Below are positions 43,708 through 45,034 of a stretch of 45,034 nt of DNA, one piece after another; within the stretch, counting starts at the first letter, position 1, and every line of letters starts with the position of its first letter. Source of the DNA: Deltaproteobacteria bacterium (GTDB lineage: Bacteria > Desulfobacterota > Desulfobacteria > Desulfobacterales > QNYZ01); contig QNYZ01000090.1 of the NCBI GenBank assembly GCA_003973265.1, positions 1-45,034 of the forward strand, written 5' to 3'. The notes beneath the pieces were generated by a model that saw only the letters and a list, made by a program, of their open reading frames with translations, had not been told where the DNA came from and did no database searches. The translations under genes and the position numbers were made by a program.

Positions 43708-45034
43708 ATGCTTGACGGTCTGACCTCCTTACAAATAATCGACCAGCAACTGGCCAATACCCGATCGGGCCTCGACAGCCTCCACCAGCGCATGACCGAG
43801 CTGGGTCAGCGGCTGGACACATTGCGCAGAGAAACCACCGAGCAGTATCGCCAGCTGGCGAGAATTCGGCTGGACGAACTGAGTGCTGAGCGCGTCGTGG
43901 AGCGGTTGAATGATACGGATCAGTCCGTTCTTTCGCTGCTCAAACAAAAAAAAGCCGCCATGGACGCATTGGAAGCCGAGATTGCACAGGGTATTAATGC
44001 GTTAAACCAGCTATCCCGACAGCGGGAAGATCTGGGAAAAAAACGGGATGATATTTTATCCGATATCGATGACAAATTAACGGATATCGAGAGCCGACTG
44101 GCTGAGAACGCTGATTACAAGGATTTGCAGAATCGGCTCCAAACAACGGTTACTCAGGCTCAACGTGCCCTGGAAAAAGCCGAAAAAGCTGAAAAAGATC
44201 GGGAGGAAAAGGGTCGGCCGTATAAAAACGATGCGTTGTTCATGTATTTGTGGAATCGTCACTACCAGACGCCCGACTATGACGGTGGATGGCTGACCCG
44301 GTCACTGGATGCATGGATTGCCCGCATCGTTCACTACGATGAAAACCGTCCCAACTACCACATGTTGATTTTGCTGCCAGACCGGTTAAAGGCACATGCC
44401 GACACGCTGAAGCACAAAACGGTTTTGTTGCAGGAAGCCCTGGCAAAAAAACAGGCGGCGGCGGAACAGGCCGGCGGAGTCGACAAATTGCGTGAGGCCC
44501 TTGAGAAAATCAAGACCGAACTGAAAAAGCTGGAAGAACAGATCGACAGCAAAGAATTACACAACCGGGATCTGCTGGCTGAAAGAACGAAATATTCCAC
44601 CGGAGACGACGAGTGGACCCAACAGGCCATTCAACTCCAGGTCAGCCAGCTCAAGCGCCGGGAACTGTCGGAACTGTACCGCCATGCCCGGGCGACATCA
44701 ACTCCGGAAGATGATGTTTACGTCTCCCGCCTGGTTGAACTGGAAGATACCCAAACCCGTACCGAACATGAATTGCGGGACCTGAAATCCGAACTGCGAA
44801 ATCGTCAAAACAAGACCAATGAACTGGAAGATCTGCGGCGCTGGTATCGCCGGCGCAACTACGATTCCCAGATGTTCCGTTTCCCATCCGGTTTTGAGAT
44901 GGCCGTTTTGCTGGGTCAGTTATTGAAAGGCGGTTTGAGCAGTCATGAGCTGCGCGACCGCATTGGCCGTCAAGGCCGGTTTCAACGACGCCGCATGCCC
45001 GGTGGTTTTGGTCGCGGCTGGGGAGGCGGTATGC
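43708..45034 (+). CDS. Long coiled-coil protein, C-terminus cut by window edge
   Basis: At least 442 residues, no stop before the window end. Starts MLDGLTSLQIIDQQLANTRS. Heptad-rich blocks: residues about 10-180 and 230-395, with a non-coiled insert near 170-220 (FMYLWNRHYQTPDYDGGWL) that may be a small globular unit. The last visible part becomes Arg/Gly-rich (RIGRQGRFQRRRMPGGFGRGWGGG). No membrane segment. Closely spaced after the DUF6384-like gene, so the three are likely co-transcribed. Family not recognised. Confidence 0.75.
   Translation, partial: MLDGLTSLQIIDQQLANTRSGLDSLHQRMTELGQRLDTLRRETTEQYRQLARIRLDELSAERVVERLNDTDQSVLSLLKQKKAAMDALEAEIAQGINALNQLSRQREDLGKKRDDILSDIDDKLTDIESRLAENADYKDLQNRLQTTVTQAQRALEKAEKAEKDREEKGRPYKNDALFMYLWNRHYQTPDYDGGWLTRSLDAWIARIVHYDENRPNYHMLILLPDRLKAHADTLKHKTVLLQEALAKKQAAAEQAGGVDKLREALEKIKTELKKLEEQIDSKELHNRDLLAERTKYSTGDDEWTQQAIQLQVSQLKRRELSELYRHARATSTPEDDVYVSRLVELEDTQTRTEHELRDLKSELRNRQNKTNELEDLRRWYRRRNYDSQMFRFPSGFEMAVLLGQLLKGGLSSHELRDRIGRQGRFQRRRMPGGFGRGWGGGM

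Noticed and set aside
1..45034. tRNA, rRNA, CRISPR array, insertion sequence or integrase
   Set aside because: None was recognised by eye on either strand; a tRNAscan or repeat search would be needed for certainty.

Overview
The window looks like a chromosomal segment of an anaerobic, Gram-negative, sulfate-reducer-like bacterium, probably Desulfobacterota (Desulfobacteraceae or a relative). The assignment rests on gene content only: a tungsten/molybdenum aldehyde:ferredoxin oxidoreductase, a ferredoxin-rich archaeal-type split glutamate synthase, a peroxiredoxin whose peroxidatic cysteine is encoded by in-frame UGA (selenocysteine), SulP, Kdo/LPS genes, and moderately high GC. No database search was possible.

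Layout. 1-8352 (mostly minus strand) is a housekeeping run: rplU, rpmA, obgE, proB, proA, nadD, rsfS, gpmI, a degenerate HsdR_N-type protein, tmk and the start of a glycosyltransferase, many joined by 4-nt stop/start overlaps. 8353-15579 holds trxB, an MFS carrier, a SulP-universal stress protein pair and rsmA, separated by gene remnants. 15874-23528 (plus) is a nitrogen/purine block: a three-gene glutamate synthase (glutaminase; FMN synthase with ferredoxin domain; GXGXG domain fused to a GltD-like flavoprotein and ferredoxin domain), then purF overlapping a radical SAM gene. 23764-30196 (plus) is accessory: a truncated Fic-protein N-terminus, a TPR protein, a perfect 33-bp palindrome, and a 1662-residue protein joining a PglY/BrxC-like P-loop ATPase to a C-terminal PglZ-like phosphatase domain. 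30208-33846 is a redox cluster: AOR with its MoaD-like carrier on minus, and divergently a Rieske protein plus the selenocysteine peroxiredoxin. 34027-38532 holds a YdcZ-type membrane protein, an M20 carbamoylase-type amidase, a decayed Hsp20 gene, waaA and kdsB. 38617-40583 is fumC-mntP. 41262 to the end is an unassigned three-gene set (helical protein, one-TM protein, long coiled coil cut by the window edge).

The strongest novel candidates are the TPR + ATPase-PglZ pair, which carries two BREX-type functions on one chain with no methyltransferase visible in the window, and the three-gene coiled-coil cluster at the right edge. The clearest gene likely to be mis-annotated is the selenocysteine peroxiredoxin, with a good bacterial SECIS hairpin just after its UGA. 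A recurring theme is decay: remnants of FdhD, a Fic protein, a SAM methyltransferase, Hsp20, a GyrI-like domain and perhaps a thioesterase occupy the spaces between intact genes.
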